64,000 nt of DNA from the NCBI RefSeq assembly GCF_003205495.1, contig NZ_QJRX01000008.1:1-64000 (forward strand), read 5' to 3'. Origin of the DNA: Aquipseudomonas alcaligenes (GTDB taxonomy: Bacteria > Pseudomonadota > Gammaproteobacteria > Pseudomonadales > Pseudomonadaceae). Both the position numbers and the translations under genes were made by a program. The notes under the pieces were generated by a model, which did not search any database, was not told where the DNA came from, and saw nothing but the letters and a program-made list of their open reading frames with translations. This document shows positions 8,124 through 22,744 of this stretch, piece by piece (position 1 is the first letter of the stretch; each line of letters begins with the position of its first letter).

Positions 8124-11100
8124 ATGGCTTACTCATACACTGAGAAAAAACGTATCCGCAAGGACTTTAGCAAGTTGCCGGACGTGATGGATGTGCCTTA
8201 TCTCCTGGCCATCCAGCTGGATTCGTATCGCGAATTCCTGCAGCAAGGAGTGAGCAAGGAGCAGTTCCGCGACGTTGGCCTGCATGCGGCCTTCAAGTCC
8301 GTATTCCCGATCATCAGCTACTCCGGCAACGCCGCTCTGGAATACGTCGGCTACCGCCTGGGTGAGCCCGCGTTCGACGTCAAAGAGTGCGTTCTGCGTG
8401 GCGTGACCTTCGCCGTGCCGCTGCGCGTTAAAGTCCGTCTGATCATTTTCGACAAAGAATCGTCGAACAAGGCGATCAAGGACATCAAAGAGCAAGAAGT
8501 GTACATGGGCGAAATTCCGCTCATGACCGAGAACGGTACCTTCATCATCAACGGTACCGAGCGTGTGATCGTTTCCCAGCTGCACCGCTCCCCGGGTGTG
8601 TTCTTCGACCACGACCGTGGCAAGACCCACAGCTCCGGCAAGCTGCTGTACTCCGCGCGCATCATCCCCTACCGCGGCTCCTGGCTGGACTTCGAGTTCG
8701 ACCCGAAGGACTGCGTGTTCGTCCGTATCGACCGTCGCCGCAAGCTGCCGGCCTCCGTCCTGCTGCGCGCCCTGGGCTACAGCACCGAGGAAGTGCTGGA
8801 CACCTTCTATGCCACCAACGTGTTCCACGTGAAGGGCGAGAACCTCAGCCTGGAACTGGTGCCGTCGCGTCTGCGTGGCGAGATCGCCGCGTTCGACATC
8901 AAGGACGAGAAGGGCAAGGTCATCGTTGAGCAGGGCCGCCGTATCACCGCGCGCCACATCAACCAGATCGACAAGGCCGGCATCAAGGAGCTGGAAGTTC
9001 CGCTCGACTACGTGCTGGGTCGCACCACCGCCAAGGCCATCGTCCATCCGGCCACCGGCGAGATCGTTGCCGAGTGCAACACCGAGCTGACCGTCGACCT
9101 GCTGGCCAAGATCGTCAAGGCCCAGGTGGTCCGCATCGAGACCCTGTACACCAACGACATCGACTGCGGTCCGTTCATCTCCGACACCCTGAAGATCGAC
9201 TCCACCGGCAACCAGCTGGAAGCCCTGGTCGAGATCTACCGCATGATGCGTCCGGGCGAGCCGCCGACCAAGGATGCCGCCGAGACCCTGTTCAACAACC
9301 TGTTCTTCAGCGCCGAGCGTTACGACCTGTCCGCCGTCGGCCGCATGAAGTTCAACCGTCGTATCGGTCGCACCGAGATCGAAGGCTCCGGCGTGCTGTC
9401 CAAAGAGGACATCGTCGACGTGCTGAAGACCCTGGTCGACATCCGTAACGGCAAGGGCATCGTCGACGACATCGACCACCTGGGTAACCGTCGCGTACGT
9501 TGCGTCGGCGAGATGGCCGAGAACCAGTTCCGCGTCGGTCTGGTCCGCGTCGAGCGTGCCGTCAAAGAGCGTCTGTCGATGGCCGAGAGCGAAGGCCTGA
9601 TGCCGCAGGACCTGATCAACGCCAAGCCGGTTGCGGCGGCGGTGAAAGAGTTCTTCGGTTCCAGCCAGCTCTCGCAGTTCATGGACCAGAACAACCCGCT
9701 CTCCGAGATCACCCACAAGCGCCGCGTCTCCGCACTCGGCCCAGGCGGTCTGACCCGCGAGCGCGCCGGCTTCGAAGTCCGCGACGTACACCCGACCCAC
9801 TACGGCCGCGTGTGCCCGATCGAGACCCCTGAAGGTCCGAACATCGGCCTGATCAACTCGCTGGCCGCCTATGCCCGCACCAACCAGTACGGCTTCCTGG
9901 AAAGCCCGTACCGCGTGGTGAAGGACACCCAGGTCACCGACGAGATCGTGTTCCTGTCCGCCATCGAAGAGGCCGATCACGTGATCGCCCAGGCTTCGGC
10001 GACCATGAACGCCAAGGGCCAGCTGGTCGACGAGCTGGTGAACGTACGTCACCTCAACGAGTTCACCGTCAAGGCGCCGGAAGACGTCACCCTGATGGAC
10101 GTGTCGCCGAAGCAGGTCGTCTCCGTCGCTGCCTCGCTGATTCCGTTCCTCGAGCACGACGACGCCAACCGTGCACTCATGGGTTCGAACATGCAGCGTC
10201 AGGCCGTGCCGACCCTGCGTGCCGACAAGCCCCTGGTCGGTACCGGCATGGAGCGCAACGTCGCCCGTGACTCCGGCGTCTGCGTCGTGGCCCGTCGTGG
10301 CGGCGTGATCGACTCGGTCGACGCCAGCCGTATCGTGGTGCGTGTGGCCGATGACGAAGTCGAAACTGGCGAAGCCGGCGTCGACATCTACAACCTGACC
10401 AAGTACACCCGCTCCAACCAGAACACCTGCATCAACCAGCGTCCGCTGGTGAGCAAGGGTGACGTGGTTTCGCGCGGTGACATCATGGCCGACGGCCCGT
10501 CCACCGACATGGGTGAACTGGCGCTGGGCCAGAACATGCGCGTGGCGTTCATGCCGTGGAACGGCTTCAACTTCGAAGACTCCATCTGCCTGTCCGAGCG
10601 TGTGGTCCAGGAAGACCGCTTCACCACCATCCACATCCAGGAACTGACCTGTGTGGCGCGTGACACCAAGCTCGGTCCAGAGGAAATCACCGCGGACATC
10701 CCGAACGTCGGTGAAGCCGCGCTGAACAAGCTGGACGAGGCCGGTATCGTCTACGTCGGTGCCGAAGTCATGGCCGGCGACATCCTGGTTGGCAAGGTCA
10801 CCCCGAAGGGCGAGACCCAGCTGACTCCGGAAGAGAAGCTGCTGCGTGCGATCTTCGGTGAGAAGGCGTCCGACGTGAAGGACACCTCCCTGCGCGTGCC
10901 GACCGGCACCAAGGGCACCGTCATCGACGTGCAGGTGTTCACCCGTGACGGCGTGGAGCGCGACAGCCGCGCCCTGGCCATCGAGAAGCAGCAGCTCGAC
11001 GAGATCCGCAAGGACCTCAACGAGGAGTTCCGCATCGTCGAAGGCGCCACCTTCGAGCGTCTGCGTTCCGCCCTGGTCGGTGCCAAGGCCGAAGGCGGCG

Positions 11101-12197
11101 CCGGCCTGAAGAAGGGTGCCGTGATCACCGACGAGTACCTGGACGGCCTCGAGCGCGGCCAGTGGTTCAAGCTGCGCATGGCCGACGACGCTCTCAACGA
11201 GCAGCTGGAGAAGGCCCAGGCCTACATCAGCGACCGTCGCCAGATGCTCGACGACAAGTTCGAAGACAAGAAGCGCAAGCTGCAGCAGGGCGACGACCTG
11301 GCGCCGGGTGTACTGAAGATCGTCAAGGTCTACCTGGCCATCAAGCGCCGCATCCAGCCGGGCGACAAGATGGCCGGCCGTCACGGTAACAAGGGTGTGG
11401 TCTCGGTGATCATGCCGGTCGAAGACATGCCGCACGACGCCAACGGTACTCCGGTCGACATCGTGCTGAACCCGCTGGGCGTACCTTCGCGTATGAACGT
11501 CGGGCAGATCCTCGAAACCCACCTGGGCCTGGCGGCCAAGGGCCTGGGCGAGAAGATCAACCGCATGCTCGAAGAGCAGCGCAAGATCGCCGAGCTGCGC
11601 AAGTTCCTCAACGAGATCTACAACGAGATCGGTGGCCGTCAGGAAAACCTCGACGAGTTCTCCGACGCCGAGATTCTCGAGCTGGCGAAGAACCTGAAAG
11701 GCGGCGTGCCGATGGCTACCGCCGTGTTCGACGGTGCCAAGGAAACCGAGATCAAGGCCATGCTGAAGCTGGCCGATCTGCCGGAAAGCGGCCAGATGCG
11801 CCTGTTCGACGGTCGTACCGGTAACCAGTTCGAGCGTCCGACTACCGTCGGCTACATGTACATGCTCAAGCTGAACCACCTGGTCGACGACAAGATGCAC
11901 GCCCGTTCCACCGGTTCCTACAGCCTGGTTACCCAGCAGCCGCTGGGTGGTAAGGCGCAGTTCGGTGGTCAGCGCTTCGGTGAGATGGAGGTCTGGGCGC
12001 TGGAAGCCTACGGCGCCGCCTACACCCTGCAGGAAATGCTGACCGTGAAGTCGGACGACGTGAACGGCCGGACCAAGATGTACAAGAACATCGTGGACGG
12101 CGATCACCGCATGGAGGCCGGCATGCCCGAGTCCTTCAACGTGCTGATCAAAGAGATCCGCTCGCTCGGTATCGACATCGAACTGGAAACCGAATAA
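8124..12197 (+). CDS. rpoB: DNA-directed RNA polymerase subunit beta
   Basis: This 1357-aa beta subunit forms one pincer of the polymerase. The rifampicin pocket around residues 513-540 ([15 protein letters not shown], then [13 protein letters not shown]) has wild-type residues at the main resistance positions, including Asp521 (equivalent to E. coli Asp516). The C-terminal [17 protein letters not shown] switch region is intact. It is followed after 56 bases by rpoC. The long antisense open frame opposite it is a composition artefact. Confidence 0.99.
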   Translation: MAYSYTEKKRIRKDFSKLPDVMDVPYLLAIQLDSYREFLQQGVSKEQFRDVGLHAAFKSVFPIISYSGNAALEYVGYRLGEPAFDVKECVLRGVTFAVPLRVKVRLIIFDKESSNKAIKDIKEQEVYMGEIPLMTENGTFIINGTERVIVSQLHRSPGVFFDHDRGKTHSSGKLLYSARIIPYRGSWLDFEFDPKDCVFVRIDRRRKLPASVLLRALGYSTEEVLDTFYATNVFHVKGENLSLELVPSRLRGEIAAFDIKDEKGKVIVEQGRRITARHINQIDKAGIKELEVPLDYVLGRTTAKAIVHPATGEIVAECNTELTVDLLAKIVKAQVVRIETLYTNDIDCGPFISDTLKIDSTGNQLEALVEIYRMMRPGEPPTKDAAETLFNNLFFSAERYDLSAVGRMKFNRRIGRTEIEGSGVLSKEDIVDVLKTLVDIRNGKGIVDDIDHLGNRRVRCVGEMAENQFRVGLVRVERAVKERLSMAESEGLMPQDLINAKPVAAAVKEFFGSSQLSQFMDQNNPLSEITHKRRVSALGPGGLTRERAGFEVRDVHPTHYGRVCPIETPEGPNIGLINSLAAYARTNQYGFLESPYRVVKDTQVTDEIVFLSAIEEADHVIAQASATMNAKGQLVDELVNVRHLNEFTVKAPEDVTLMDVSPKQVVSVAASLIPFLEHDDANRALMGSNMQRQAVPTLRADKPLVGTGMERNVARDSGVCVVARRGGVIDSVDASRIVVRVADDEVETGEAGVDIYNLTKYTRSNQNTCINQRPLVSKGDVVSRGDIMADGPSTDMGELALGQNMRVAFMPWNGFNFEDSICLSERVVQEDRFTTIHIQELTCVARDTKLGPEEITADIPNVGEAALNKLDEAGIVYVGAEVMAGDILVGKVTPKGETQLTPEEKLLRAIFGEKASDVKDTSLRVPTGTKGTVIDVQVFTRDGVERDSRALAIEKQQLDEIRKDLNEEFRIVEGATFERLRSALVGAKAEGGAGLKKGAVITDEYLDGLERGQWFKLRMADDALNEQLEKAQAYISDRRQMLDDKFEDKKRKLQQGDDLAPGVLKIVKVYLAIKRRIQPGDKMAGRHGNKGVVSVIMPVEDMPHDANGTPVDIVLNPLGVPSRMNVGQILETHLGLAAKGLGEKINRMLEEQRKIAELRKFLNEIYNEIGGRQENLDEFSDAEILELAKNLKGGVPMATAVFDGAKETEIKAMLKLADLPESGQMRLFDGRTGNQFERPTTVGYMYMLKLNHLVDDKMHARSTGSYSLVTQQPLGGKAQFGGQRFGEMEVWALEAYGAAYTLQEMLTVKSDDVNGRTKMYKNIVDGDHRMEAGMPESFNVLIKEIRSLGIDIELETE

Positions 12198-12253
12198 CAC
12201 GCCTTGCTGCGGCCGCATCGCCGGCCGCAGCAAGTCTGTGAGGAGGAAAGGCC

Positions 12254-15200
12254 TTGAAAGACTTGCTGAATCTGTTGAAAAACCAGGGTCAAATCGAAGA
12301 GTTCGATGCCATCCGTATTGGCCTGGCCTCGCCCGAGATGATCCGTTCCTGGTCCTTCGGTGAAGTGAAGAAGCCGGAGACCATCAACTACCGTACCTTC
12401 AAGCCGGAGCGCGATGGCCTGTTCTGCGCCAAGATCTTCGGCCCGGTGAAGGACTACGAGTGCCTGTGCGGTAAGTACAAGCGCCTCAAGCACCGCGGCG
12501 TGATCTGCGAGAAGTGCGGCGTGGAAGTGGCCCTGGCCAAGGTCCGTCGTGAGCGCATGGCGCACATCGAACTGGCCTCGCCGGTCGCCCACATCTGGTT
12601 CCTGAAGTCCCTGCCGTCCCGTATCGGCCTGCTGCTGGACATGACCCTGCGTGACATCGAGCGCGTGCTCTATTTCGAGAGCTACGTGGTGATCGACCCG
12701 GGCATGACCACCCTGGAGAAGGGCCAGCTGCTGAACGACGAGCAGTACTTCGAAGCCCTCGAAGAGTTCGGTGACGACTTCGATGCGCGCATGGGCGCAG
12801 AGGCCGTGCGCGAGCTGCTCAACGCCATCGACCTGGATCACGAGATCGGCCGCCTGCGCGAAGAAATCCCGCAGACCAACTCCGAGACCAAGATCAAGAA
12901 GCTGTCCAAGCGCCTGAAGCTGATGGAAGCCTTCAAGGACTCCGGCAACCACCCGGAGTGGATGGTCCTGACCGTTCTGCCGGTACTGCCGCCGGACCTG
13001 CGTCCGCTGGTTCCGCTGGATGGCGGCCGCTTCGCGACTTCCGATCTGAACGATCTGTACCGTCGCGTGATCAACCGTAACAACCGTCTGAAGCGCCTGC
13101 TCGACCTGGCCGCGCCGGACATCATCGTGCGCAACGAAAAGCGCATGCTGCAGGAAGCGGTCGACGCCCTGCTCGACAACGGCCGTCGCGGTCGCGCCAT
13201 CACCGGCTCGAACAAGCGTCCGCTGAAGTCGCTGGCCGACATGATCAAAGGTAAGCAAGGTCGCTTCCGTCAGAACCTGCTCGGTAAGCGCGTGGACTAC
13301 TCCGGTCGTTCCGTGATCACCGTGGGCCCGACCCTGCGCCTGCACCAGTGCGGTCTGCCGAAGAAGATGGCCCTCGAGCTGTTCAAGCCGTTCATTTTCG
13401 GCAAGCTCGAAGCCCGTGGCATGGCCACCACCATCAAGGCGGCCAAGAAGATGGTCGAGCGCGAACTGCCCGAGGTCTGGGACGTTCTCGCCGAAGTCAT
13501 CCGCGAACATCCCGTGCTGCTCAACCGCGCACCGACCCTGCACCGTCTGGGTATCCAGGCGTTCGAACCGGTACTGATCGAAGGTAAAGCCATCCAGCTG
13601 CACCCGCTGGTCTGCGCCGCGTACAACGCCGACTTCGACGGTGACCAGATGGCCGTGCACGTTCCGCTGACCCTCGAGGCCCAGCTGGAAGCCCGCGCGC
13701 TGATGATGTCGACCAACAACGTGCTGTCGCCCGCCAACGGCGAGCCGATCATCGTGCCGTCCCAGGACGTGGTTCTGGGTCTGTACTACATGACCCGCGA
13801 AGCGGTGAACGCCAAGGGCGAAGGTCGCGTGTTCGCCGACCTGCAGGAAGTCGACCGCGTGTTCCGCGCCGGCGAAGCCTCGCTGCACGCCAAGGTCAAG
13901 GTGCGCATCAACGAGACCGTCAAGCAGAAGGACGGCAGCCTGGTCAAGAACACCCGCATCGTCGACACCACCGTCGGCCGCGCGCTGCTGTTCCAGATCG
14001 TGCCGGCCGGCCTGTCCTATGACGTGGTCAACCAGTCGATGAAGAAGAAGGCGATCTCCAAGCTGATCAACCAGTGCTACCGCACCGTTGGTCTGAAGGA
14101 CACCGTGATCTTCGCCGACCAGCTGATGTACACCGGCTTCGCCTACTCGACCATCTCCGGTGTGTCGATCGGCGTGAACGACTTCGTCATCCCGGACGAG
14201 AAGGCGCGCATCATCGACGCCGCCACCGAGGAAGTGAAGGAAATCGAATCGCAGTACGCCTCCGGCCTGGTAACCCAGGGCGAGAAGTACAACAAGGTGA
14301 TCGACCTCTGGTCCAAGGCCAACGACGAAGTGTCCAAGGCGATGATGGCCAACCTCTCGAAAGAGAAGGTCATCGACCGCGAGGGCAAGGAAGTCGAGCA
14401 GGAGTCCTTCAACTCCATGTACATGATGGCGGACTCCGGTGCGCGTGGTAGCGCCGCCCAGATTCGTCAGCTGGCCGGTATGCGTGGCCTGATGGCCAAG
14501 CCGGACGGCTCCATCATCGAGACCCCGATCACCGCGAACTTCCGTGAAGGCCTGAACGTACTGCAGTACTTCATCTCCACTCACGGTGCGCGTAAGGGTC
14601 TGGCGGATACCGCACTGAAGACCGCGAACTCCGGTTACCTGACCCGTCGTCTGGTCGACGTGGCCCAGGACCTGGTGGTGACCGAAGTCGACTGCGGCAC
14701 TGAACACGGTCTGCTGATGACTCCGCACATCGAAGGCGGCGACGTGGTCGAGCCGCTGGGTGAGCGCGTCCTCGGCCGTGTGATCGCCAAGGACGTGCCG
14801 AAGCCGGGCAGCGACGAGATCATCGTCCCGGCCGGCACCCTGGTCGACGAGAAGTGGGTCGAGTTCATCGAGCGCAACAGCATCGACGAAGTGGTCGTGC
14901 GTTCGCCGATCACCTGCGAAACCCGCTATGGCATCTGCGCCAAGTGCTACGGCCGCGATCTGGCCCGTGGTCACCAGGTCAACATCGGTGAAGCGGTCGG
15001 CGTCATCGCCGCCCAGTCCATCGGTGAGCCGGGTACCCAGCTGACCATGCGTACCTTCCACATCGGTGGTGCGGCTTCGCGTACCTCGGCTGCCGACAAC
15101 GTCCAGGTGAAGAACGGCGGCGCGATCCGCCTGCACAACCTGAAGCACGTCGAGCGTGCCGACGGCAACCTGGTGGCCGTGTCGCGTTCCGGCGAGCTGG

Positions 15201-16453
15201 CCGTGGCCGACGAGTTCGGTCGCGAGCGCGAGCGCTACAAGCTGCCGTACGGCGCCGTGATCTCGGTGAAGGAGGGCGACAAGGTCGAAGCTGGCGCCAT
15301 CGTCGCCAAGTGGGACCCGCACACCCACCCGATCGTGACCGAAATGAAGGGTACTGTGACCTTCGTCGGCATGGAGGAGGGCATCACCATCAAGCGCCAG
15401 ACCGACGAACTGACCGGTCTGACCAACATCGAAGTCCTCGATCCGAAGGACCGTCCGGCTGCTGGCAAGGACATCCGTCCGGCGATCAAGATGGTCGACG
15501 CCAATGGCAAGGAGCTGCTGCTGCCGGGTACCGACGTTCCCGCCCAGTACTTCCTGCCGGCCAACGCCCTGGTCGGTGTGGCCGACGGTGCGCAGATCGG
15601 TGTCGGTGACGTCATCGCCCGTATCCCGCAGGAAACCTCGAAGACCCGCGACATCACCGGTGGTCTGCCGCGCGTGGCCGACCTGTTCGAAGCTCGTCGT
15701 CCGAAGGAGCCGTCGATCCTGGCGGAAATCAGCGGCACCATCAGCTTCGGCAAGGAGACCAAGGGCAAGCGCCGTCTGGTCATCACTCCGACCGATGGCA
15801 GCGATCCGTACGAGGAGCTGATTCCGAAGTGGCGCCACCTGAACGTGTTCGAGGGTGAGCAGGTCAACAAGGGCGAAGTGATCTCCGACGGCCCGAGCAA
15901 CCCGCACGACATCCTGCGCCTGCTGGGTGTCAGCGCGCTGGCCAAGTACATCGTCAACGAGATCCAGGACGTGTACCGCCTGCAGGGCGTGAAGATCAAC
16001 GACAAGCACATCGAGACCATCCTGCGTCAGATGCTGCGCAAGGTCGAGATCACCGAGTCCGGCGACTCCAGCTTCATCAAGGGCGACCAGATGGAGCTGA
16101 CCCAGGTGTTGGAGGAGAACGAGCAGCTGGCGAGCGAAGACAAGTTCATCGCCAAGTTCGAGCGCGTCCTGCTGGGTATCACCAAGGCCTCGCTGTCCAC
16201 CGAGTCGTTCATCTCCGCGGCTTCCTTCCAGGAAACCACCCGCGTGCTGACCGAAGCGGCCGTGACCGGCAAGCGCGACTACCTGCGCGGCCTGAAGGAG
16301 AACGTCGTGGTGGGTCGTCTGATCCCGGCCGGTACCGGTCTGGCCTACCACAGCGAGCGCAAGCGCAAGCGTGACGCCGACAAGCCGCAGCGCGTGAGCG
16401 CCAGCGAAGTGGAAGCGGCGCTGACCGAGGCGCTGAACTCCAGCGGCAGCTGA
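12254..16453 (+). CDS. rpoC: DNA-directed RNA polymerase subunit beta'
   Basis: This 1399-aa beta' subunit carries the catalytic Mg-binding motif NADFDGD (residues 458-464). It also has the N-terminal zinc finger ([13 protein letters not shown], then CEKCG), the C-terminal zinc site ([13 protein letters not shown]) and the trigger loop region ([19 protein letters not shown]). The start is a TTG with a full AGGAGG ribosome-binding site (12241-12246) seven bases upstream. This start matches the LKDLLNLLK opening I recall for pseudomonad rpoC. A terminator-like hairpin follows. Confidence 0.99.
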   Translation: MKDLLNLLKNQGQIEEFDAIRIGLASPEMIRSWSFGEVKKPETINYRTFKPERDGLFCAKIFGPVKDYECLCGKYKRLKHRGVICEKCGVEVALAKVRRERMAHIELASPVAHIWFLKSLPSRIGLLLDMTLRDIERVLYFESYVVIDPGMTTLEKGQLLNDEQYFEALEEFGDDFDARMGAEAVRELLNAIDLDHEIGRLREEIPQTNSETKIKKLSKRLKLMEAFKDSGNHPEWMVLTVLPVLPPDLRPLVPLDGGRFATSDLNDLYRRVINRNNRLKRLLDLAAPDIIVRNEKRMLQEAVDALLDNGRRGRAITGSNKRPLKSLADMIKGKQGRFRQNLLGKRVDYSGRSVITVGPTLRLHQCGLPKKMALELFKPFIFGKLEARGMATTIKAAKKMVERELPEVWDVLAEVIREHPVLLNRAPTLHRLGIQAFEPVLIEGKAIQLHPLVCAAYNADFDGDQMAVHVPLTLEAQLEARALMMSTNNVLSPANGEPIIVPSQDVVLGLYYMTREAVNAKGEGRVFADLQEVDRVFRAGEASLHAKVKVRINETVKQKDGSLVKNTRIVDTTVGRALLFQIVPAGLSYDVVNQSMKKKAISKLINQCYRTVGLKDTVIFADQLMYTGFAYSTISGVSIGVNDFVIPDEKARIIDAATEEVKEIESQYASGLVTQGEKYNKVIDLWSKANDEVSKAMMANLSKEKVIDREGKEVEQESFNSMYMMADSGARGSAAQIRQLAGMRGLMAKPDGSIIETPITANFREGLNVLQYFISTHGARKGLADTALKTANSGYLTRRLVDVAQDLVVTEVDCGTEHGLLMTPHIEGGDVVEPLGERVLGRVIAKDVPKPGSDEIIVPAGTLVDEKWVEFIERNSIDEVVVRSPITCETRYGICAKCYGRDLARGHQVNIGEAVGVIAAQSIGEPGTQLTMRTFHIGGAASRTSAADNVQVKNGGAIRLHNLKHVERADGNLVAVSRSGELAVADEFGRERERYKLPYGAVISVKEGDKVEAGAIVAKWDPHTHPIVTEMKGTVTFVGMEEGITIKRQTDELTGLTNIEVLDPKDRPAAGKDIRPAIKMVDANGKELLLPGTDVPAQYFLPANALVGVADGAQIGVGDVIARIPQETSKTRDITGGLPRVADLFEARRPKEPSILAEISGTISFGKETKGKRRLVITPTDGSDPYEELIPKWRHLNVFEGEQVNKGEVISDGPSNPHDILRLLGVSALAKYIVNEIQDVYRLQGVKINDKHIETILRQMLRKVEITESGDSSFIKGDQMELTQVLEENEQLASEDKFIAKFERVLLGITKASLSTESFISAASFQETTRVLTEAAVTGKRDYLRGLKENVVVGRLIPAGTGLAYHSERKRKRDADKPQRVSASEVEAALTEALNSSGS

Positions 16454-16459
16454 TAAGGC

Positions 16460-16493
16460 AAGCCCCGGTCGAGCGATCGTCCGGGGCTTCGTC
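16460..16493 (+). terminator. Terminator after rpoC
   Basis: AAGCCCCGG (16460-16468) pairs with CCGGGGCTT (16481-16489) around a 12-nt loop and is followed by CGTCTT. The U tract is weak, so termination may be partial. It sits directly before the rpsL promoter. Confidence 0.6.
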
Positions 16494-16522
16494 TTGACTG
16501 GGGCAGTGAGTCTCTTTAGACT
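16494..16522 (+). promoter_or_regulatory. str operon promoter (rpsL-rpsG-fusA-tuf)
   Basis: TTGACT (16494-16499), a 17-bp spacer and TAGACT (16517-16522, four of six -10 matches) lie right after the rpoC hairpin and 86 bases before rpsL. Downstream, TGGCAG (16539-16544) can pair with CTGCCA (16556-16561), followed by TTTTGCTTT. That hairpin in the rpsL leader could attenuate. Confidence 0.65.
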
Positions 16523-16608
16523 CATGCACCCCTAAATTTGGCAGGGCGCTTGGCTCTGCCATTTTGCTTTAGGGCAATAGCGTCGAAAGACAACAGTGGA
16601 GCTTATAG

Positions 16609-16980
16609 ATGGCAACTATCAACCAGCTGGTACGCCAGCCGCGCAAGCGTCTCGTCGAGAAGAGCGACGTGCCTGCGCTGCAGAACTGCCCGCAGCGTCG
16701 TGGCGTGTGCACTCGCGTGTACACCACCACGCCGAAGAAACCGAACTCCGCACTGCGTAAAGTGTGCCGTGTTCGTCTGACCAACGGTTTCGAAGTCACC
16801 TCCTACATCGGCGGTGAAGGTCACAACCTGCAGGAGCACAGCGTAGTGCTGATCCGTGGCGGTCGTGTAAAAGACCTCCCGGGTGTGCGTTACCACACCG
16901 TGCGCGGCTCGCTGGACACCACCGGTGTCAAAGACCGTAAGCAGGGTCGTTCCAAGTACGGTACCAAGCGTCCGAAGTAA
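16609..16980 (+). CDS. rpsL: 30S ribosomal protein S12
   Basis: S12 (uS12) sits at the decoding centre and controls accuracy. The 123-aa protein has the conserved [13 protein letters not shown] loop and [12 protein letters not shown] loop. Lys43 and Lys88, the classical streptomycin-resistance positions, are wild type. It is first in the str operon. Confidence 0.98.
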   Translation: MATINQLVRQPRKRLVEKSDVPALQNCPQRRGVCTRVYTTTPKKPNSALRKVCRVRLTNGFEVTSYIGGEGHNLQEHSVVLIRGGRVKDLPGVRYHTVRGSLDTTGVKDRKQGRSKYGTKRPK

Positions 16981-17084
16981 TTCGGTGCACCCTTTTTCTT
17001 TTTATTGAGTCGATAAGAGTAAGGTCGGGCGTAATCAACTGGTTATGGTCCCGGGCTAACCTGAAGACCGTTTGAGGGCTTATC

Positions 17085-17555
17085 ATGCCAAGACGTCGTG
17101 TAGCAGCTAAGCGTGAGATTCTGGACGATCCGAAATACGGAAGCCTGATTCTCGCCAAATTCATGAACCACGTGATGGAAAGCGGCAAGAAGGCCGTTGC
17201 CGAGCGCATCGTTTATGGTGCTCTGGATACCGTCAAGACCCGCAAGAACACCGACCCCCTGGAAGTCTTCGAGAAAGCTCTCGACGCCATCGCTCCGCTG
17301 GTCGAAGTCAAGTCCCGCCGTGTAGGCGGTGCTACCTACCAGGTTCCGGTCGAAGTTCGTCCGTCCCGCCGTAATGCGCTGGCCATGCGCTGGCTGGTGG
17401 AAAGTGCGCGCAAGCGTGGTGAGAAGTCCATGGCTCTGCGCCTGGCTGGTGAGCTGCTGGACGCCTTCGAAGGCAAAGGCGCCGCCGTCAAGAAGCGTGA
17501 AGACGTGCACCGCATGGCCGAAGCCAACAAAGCGTTCTCGCACTACCGCTTCTAA
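17085..17555 (+). CDS. rpsG: 30S ribosomal protein S7
   Basis: S7 (uS7) nucleates the head of the 30S subunit and lies near the E site. The 156-aa length is normal. The conserved [12 protein letters not shown] start and the [17 protein letters not shown] beta-hairpin region are present. In E. coli it represses the str operon. It is followed after 30 bases by fusA. Confidence 0.98.
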   Translation: MPRRRVAAKREILDDPKYGSLILAKFMNHVMESGKKAVAERIVYGALDTVKTRKNTDPLEVFEKALDAIAPLVEVKSRRVGGATYQVPVEVRPSRRNALAMRWLVESARKRGEKSMALRLAGELLDAFEGKGAAVKKREDVHRMAEANKAFSHYRF

Positions 17556-17585
17556 TCACGGCATCCATTCTTTTGCGAGGGCTTT

Positions 17586-19721
<2,136 letters not shown>

Positions 19722-19751
19722 TCCCGCCCTTTAAGTAAGAGGTTTACTGTC

Positions 19752-20945
19752 GTGGCTAAGGAAAAATTCGAACGTAACAAACCGCACGTCAACGTTGGCA
19801 CCATCGGTCACGTTGACCACGGTAAAACCACCCTGACCGCTGCTCTGACCCGCGTCTGCTCCGAAGTGTTCGGTTCGGCCAAGGTCGAGTTCGACAAGAT
19901 CGACTCGGCTCCGGAAGAGAAGGCTCGTGGTATCACCATCAACACCGCTCACGTTGAGTACGACTCGGCCGTGCGTCACTACGCGCACGTTGACTGCCCG
20001 GGCCACGCCGACTACGTGAAGAACATGATCACCGGTGCTGCCCAGATGGACGGCGCGATCCTGGTTTGCTCGGCTGCCGACGGCCCCATGCCGCAGACCC
20101 GCGAGCACATTCTGCTGTCCCGCCAGGTAGGTGTTCCCTACATCGTCGTGTTCCTGAACAAGGCCGACATGGTTGACGATGCCGAGCTGCTGGAGCTGGT
20201 CGAGATGGAAGTTCGCGACCTGCTGAGCACCTATGACTTCCCGGGTGATGACACCCCGATCGTCATCGGTTCCGCTCTGATGGCTCTGAACGGCCAGGAC
20301 GACAACGAGATGGGTACCACCGCTGTCAAGAAGCTGGTCGAGACCCTGGACTCCTACATTCCGGAGCCGGTTCGTGCCATCGACATGCCGTTCCTGATGC
20401 CGATCGAAGACGTGTTCTCGATCTCCGGTCGCGGCACCGTGGTTACCGGTCGTGTCGAGCGCGGTATCGTCAAGGTTCAGGAAGAGATCGAGATCGTCGG
20501 TCTGCGTCCGACCACCAAGACCACCTGCACCGGCGTGGAAATGTTCCGCAAGCTGCTCGACGAAGGTCGTGCCGGCGAGAACTGCGGCGTGCTGCTGCGC
20601 GGCACCAAGCGTGATGAAGTCGAGCGTGGCCAGGTTCTGGCCAAGCCGGGCACCATCAAGCCGCACACCAAGTTCGAAGCCGAAGTGTACGTGCTGTCCA
20701 AGGAAGAAGGTGGTCGTCACACCCCGTTCTTCAAGGGCTACCGTCCGCAGTTCTACTTCCGTACCACCGACGTGACTGGTTCGTGCGAGCTGCCGGAAGG
20801 CGTTGAGATGGTAATGCCGGGCGACAACATCAAGATGGTTGTCACCCTGATCAAGCCGATCGCCATGGACGACGGCCTGCGTTTCGCGATTCGCGAAGGC
20901 GGCCGTACCGTTGGCGCCGGCGTGGTTGCCAAGGTCATCGAGTAA
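19752..20945 (+). CDS. tufA: Elongation factor Tu (second copy)
   Basis: This 397-aa EF-Tu has the same protein sequence as the copy at 3218, with the same G motifs. It is last in the str operon (rpsL-rpsG-fusA-tuf), 30 bases after fusA. The start codon is GTG, preceded by AAGAGG, whereas the other copy uses ATG. Only a few silent differences were seen, all near the start (for example codon 7 GAG/GAA). The identity ends shortly after the stop codon, the pattern expected from recurrent gene conversion. Confidence 0.98.
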   Translation: MAKEKFERNKPHVNVGTIGHVDHGKTTLTAALTRVCSEVFGSAKVEFDKIDSAPEEKARGITINTAHVEYDSAVRHYAHVDCPGHADYVKNMITGAAQMDGAILVCSAADGPMPQTREHILLSRQVGVPYIVVFLNKADMVDDAELLELVEMEVRDLLSTYDFPGDDTPIVIGSALMALNGQDDNEMGTTAVKKLVETLDSYIPEPVRAIDMPFLMPIEDVFSISGRGTVVTGRVERGIVKVQEEIEIVGLRPTTKTTCTGVEMFRKLLDEGRAGENCGVLLRGTKRDEVERGQVLAKPGTIKPHTKFEAEVYVLSKEEGGRHTPFFKGYRPQFYFRTTDVTGSCELPEGVEMVMPGDNIKMVVTLIKPIAMDDGLRFAIREGGRTVGAGVVAKVIE

Positions 20946-20960
20946 TCGACGACTGCTGGA

Positions 20961-20990
20961 GAAAGGGGCCCTTCGGGGCCCTTTTCTTTT
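20961..20990 (+). terminator. str operon terminator with UUCG tetraloop
   Basis: An 11-bp stem (GAAAGGGGCCC with GGGCCCTTTTC, one G-U pair) closes the very stable C(TTCG)G tetraloop and is followed by TTTTG. It lies 16 bases after the second tuf gene and 14 bases before the S10 promoter. Confidence 0.88.
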
Positions 20991-21003
20991 GATTGGTTAA
21001 AAG

Positions 21004-21032
21004 TTGACACCCCCGGGGGGCATCCGTACAAT
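21004..21032 (+). promoter_or_regulatory. S10 operon promoter
   Basis: A perfect TTGACA (21004-21009), a 17-bp spacer and TACAAT (21027-21032, five of six -10 matches) make one of the best sigma-70 promoters in the window. The predicted start, near 21039, leaves a leader of about 59 bases before rpsJ. That is too short for the long L4-responsive leader of E. coli. Confidence 0.85.
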
Positions 21033-21097
21033 CACGCCTCCTTTTAACGGGCGTAGTCCGTCCGTTGGGGAAAGCAGAGATAGAGTCTGAGGTCAAA

Positions 21098-21409
21098 ATG
21101 CAGAACCAACAAATCCGTATTCGGTTGAAGGCTTTTGACCATCGCCTGATCGATCAATCCACCCAGGAAATCGTGGAAACCGCGAAACGTACTGGTGCTC
21201 AGGTGCGTGGTCCTATTCCTCTGCCTACTCGCAAAGAGCGGTACACCGTTCTGATCTCCCCGCACGTCAACAAAGACGCGCGTGATCAGTACGAAATCCG
21301 TACCCACAAGCGTGTGCTGGACATCGTCCAGCCGACGGATAAAACCGTCGACGCGCTGATGAAGCTCGACCTTGCGGCAGGCGTGGAAGTGCAGATCAGC
21401 CTCGGCTAA
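21098..21409 (+). CDS. rpsJ: 30S ribosomal protein S10
   Basis: S10 (uS10, also NusE) is a 30S head protein and a Nus antitermination factor. The 103-aa protein starts [19 protein letters not shown]. The open frame extends 11 codons upstream, but the ATG at 21098 gives the conserved N terminus and normal length. The [14 protein letters not shown] segment is intact. It is first in the S10 operon. Confidence 0.97.
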   Translation: MQNQQIRIRLKAFDHRLIDQSTQEIVETAKRTGAQVRGPIPLPTRKERYTVLISPHVNKDARDQYEIRTHKRVLDIVQPTDKTVDALMKLDLAAGVEVQISLG

Positions 21410-21492
21410 AACCTGGCGGTTTTAGTCGTGTAACGCTCTGAAATGGGCGGCCATAGCGGGTGAAAGCCCCGTACACTCATGAGGTTTACAAC

Positions 21493-22128
21493 ATGACTAT
21501 TGGTGTAGTCGGTCGTAAGTGCGGCATGACCCGCATTTTCACCGAAGAAGGTGTCTCCATTCCGGTCACGGTCATCGAGATCGAACCGAATCGCGTCACC
21601 CAGTTCAAATCCGAAGAAAGCGATGGCTACCGCGCTGTGCAGGTAACCGTGGGCGAGCGTCGTGCTTCCCGCGTTACCAAGGCTCAGGCCGGTCACTTCG
21701 CCAAAGCTAATGTCGCTGCTGGTCGTGGCGTCTGGGAATTCCGCCTGGAAGAAGGCGAGTACCAGGCTGGCGATCAGATCACTGCCGAACTGTTCCAAGC
21801 TGGCCAGCTGGTAGACGTTACCGGCGAGTCCAAGGGTAAAGGCTATGCCGGTACCATCAAGCGCTGGAACTTCCGCGGTCAGGACAATACCCACGGTAAC
21901 TCCGTTTCCCACCGCGCTCCGGGCTCCATCGGCCAGTGCCAGACTCCTGGTCGTGTATTCAAGGGCAAGAAAATGTCCGGTCATCTTGGCGCCGAGCGCG
22001 TGACCGTGCAGTCCCTGGAAGTGGTCCGTGTCGACGCCGAGCGTAATCTGCTGCTGGTCAAGGGTGCCGTTCCGGGCGCTACCGGTGGCGACGTGCTGGT
22101 GCGTCCGGCTGTCAAAGCTCGCGGTTAA
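21493..22128 (+). CDS. rplC: 50S ribosomal protein L3
   Basis: L3 (uL3) is an early-assembly protein reaching toward the peptidyl transferase centre. The 211-aa protein starts [16 protein letters not shown] and contains the W-loop region with [15 protein letters not shown]. The glutamine in [21 protein letters not shown] is the one methylated by PrmB in E. coli. The open frame extends upstream, but the ATG at 21493 fits the family. Confidence 0.97.
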   Translation: MTIGVVGRKCGMTRIFTEEGVSIPVTVIEIEPNRVTQFKSEESDGYRAVQVTVGERRASRVTKAQAGHFAKANVAAGRGVWEFRLEEGEYQAGDQITAELFQAGQLVDVTGESKGKGYAGTIKRWNFRGQDNTHGNSVSHRAPGSIGQCQTPGRVFKGKKMSGHLGAERVTVQSLEVVRVDAERNLLLVKGAVPGATGGDVLVRPAVKARG

Positions 22129-22141
22129 TAGGGGAACTGAG

Positions 22142-22744
22142 ATGCAACTGAATGTAAATGGCGCTCAGGCTATCGAAGTCAGCGAGCGCACTTTCGGCGG
22201 CGAGTTCAACGAGACTCTGGTGCACCAGGCTGTCGTCGCCTACATGGCTGGCGGTCGTCAGGGCTCCCGTGCTCAGAAGACCCGCGCTGAAGTCACCGGT
22301 GGTGGCAAGAAGCCGTGGCGTCAGAAGGGCACCGGTCGTGCTCGTTCCGGCTCCAGCGTTGGCCCGATCTGGCGTGGCGGTGGCGTGACCTTCGCGGCCA
22401 AGCCGCAGGATCACAGCCAGAAGCTGAACAAGAAGATGTACCGCGCTGCTCTGCGCTCCATCCTCTCCGAGCTGGTCCGTCTGGATCGCCTGGTCGTGGT
22501 TGAAGACTTCGCCGTCGAAGCCCCGAAGACCAAGGCTCTGCTGGGCAAGCTGAACGGCATGGGTCTGAACGATGTGCTGATCGTCACCGAAGCCGTCGAC
22601 CAGAACCTGTACCTGGCTGCGCGCAACCTGCCGCACGTTGATGTTCGCGACGTTCAAGGCACCGATCCGGTCAGCCTGATCGCCTTCGACAAAGTGCTGG
22701 TAACCGTGTCGGCCGTGAAGAAATTCGAGGAGCTGCTGGCATGA
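22142..22744 (+). CDS. rplD: 50S ribosomal protein L4
   Basis: L4 (uL4) lines the exit tunnel with an extended loop (here [15 protein letters not shown]), where macrolide-resistance changes occur. In E. coli it represses the S10 operon. The 200-aa protein starts at ATG 22142 ([13 protein letters not shown]). Upstream in-frame extension into rplC is spurious. The stop overlaps rplW by 4 bases. Confidence 0.97.
   Translation: MQLNVNGAQAIEVSERTFGGEFNETLVHQAVVAYMAGGRQGSRAQKTRAEVTGGGKKPWRQKGTGRARSGSSVGPIWRGGGVTFAAKPQDHSQKLNKKMYRAALRSILSELVRLDRLVVVEDFAVEAPKTKALLGKLNGMGLNDVLIVTEAVDQNLYLAARNLPHVDVRDVQGTDPVSLIAFDKVLVTVSAVKKFEELLA

Noticed and set aside
8133..12233. 1366-codon open frame antisense to rpoB, and similar long antisense frames opposite rpoC, fusA, tuf, katG and uvrA
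   Set aside because: High GC and strong codon bias in the real genes remove stops on the opposite strand. The antisense translations are low-complexity (His, Gln, Val, Asp rich) with no recognisable domain.
21460..21492. Upstream in-frame extensions of rplC, rplD, rpsC, rpsJ, uvrA and the MFS gene
   Set aside because: Each extension lacks family similarity and overlaps the previous gene or its leader. The internal starts used here give conserved N termini and better ribosome-binding sites.
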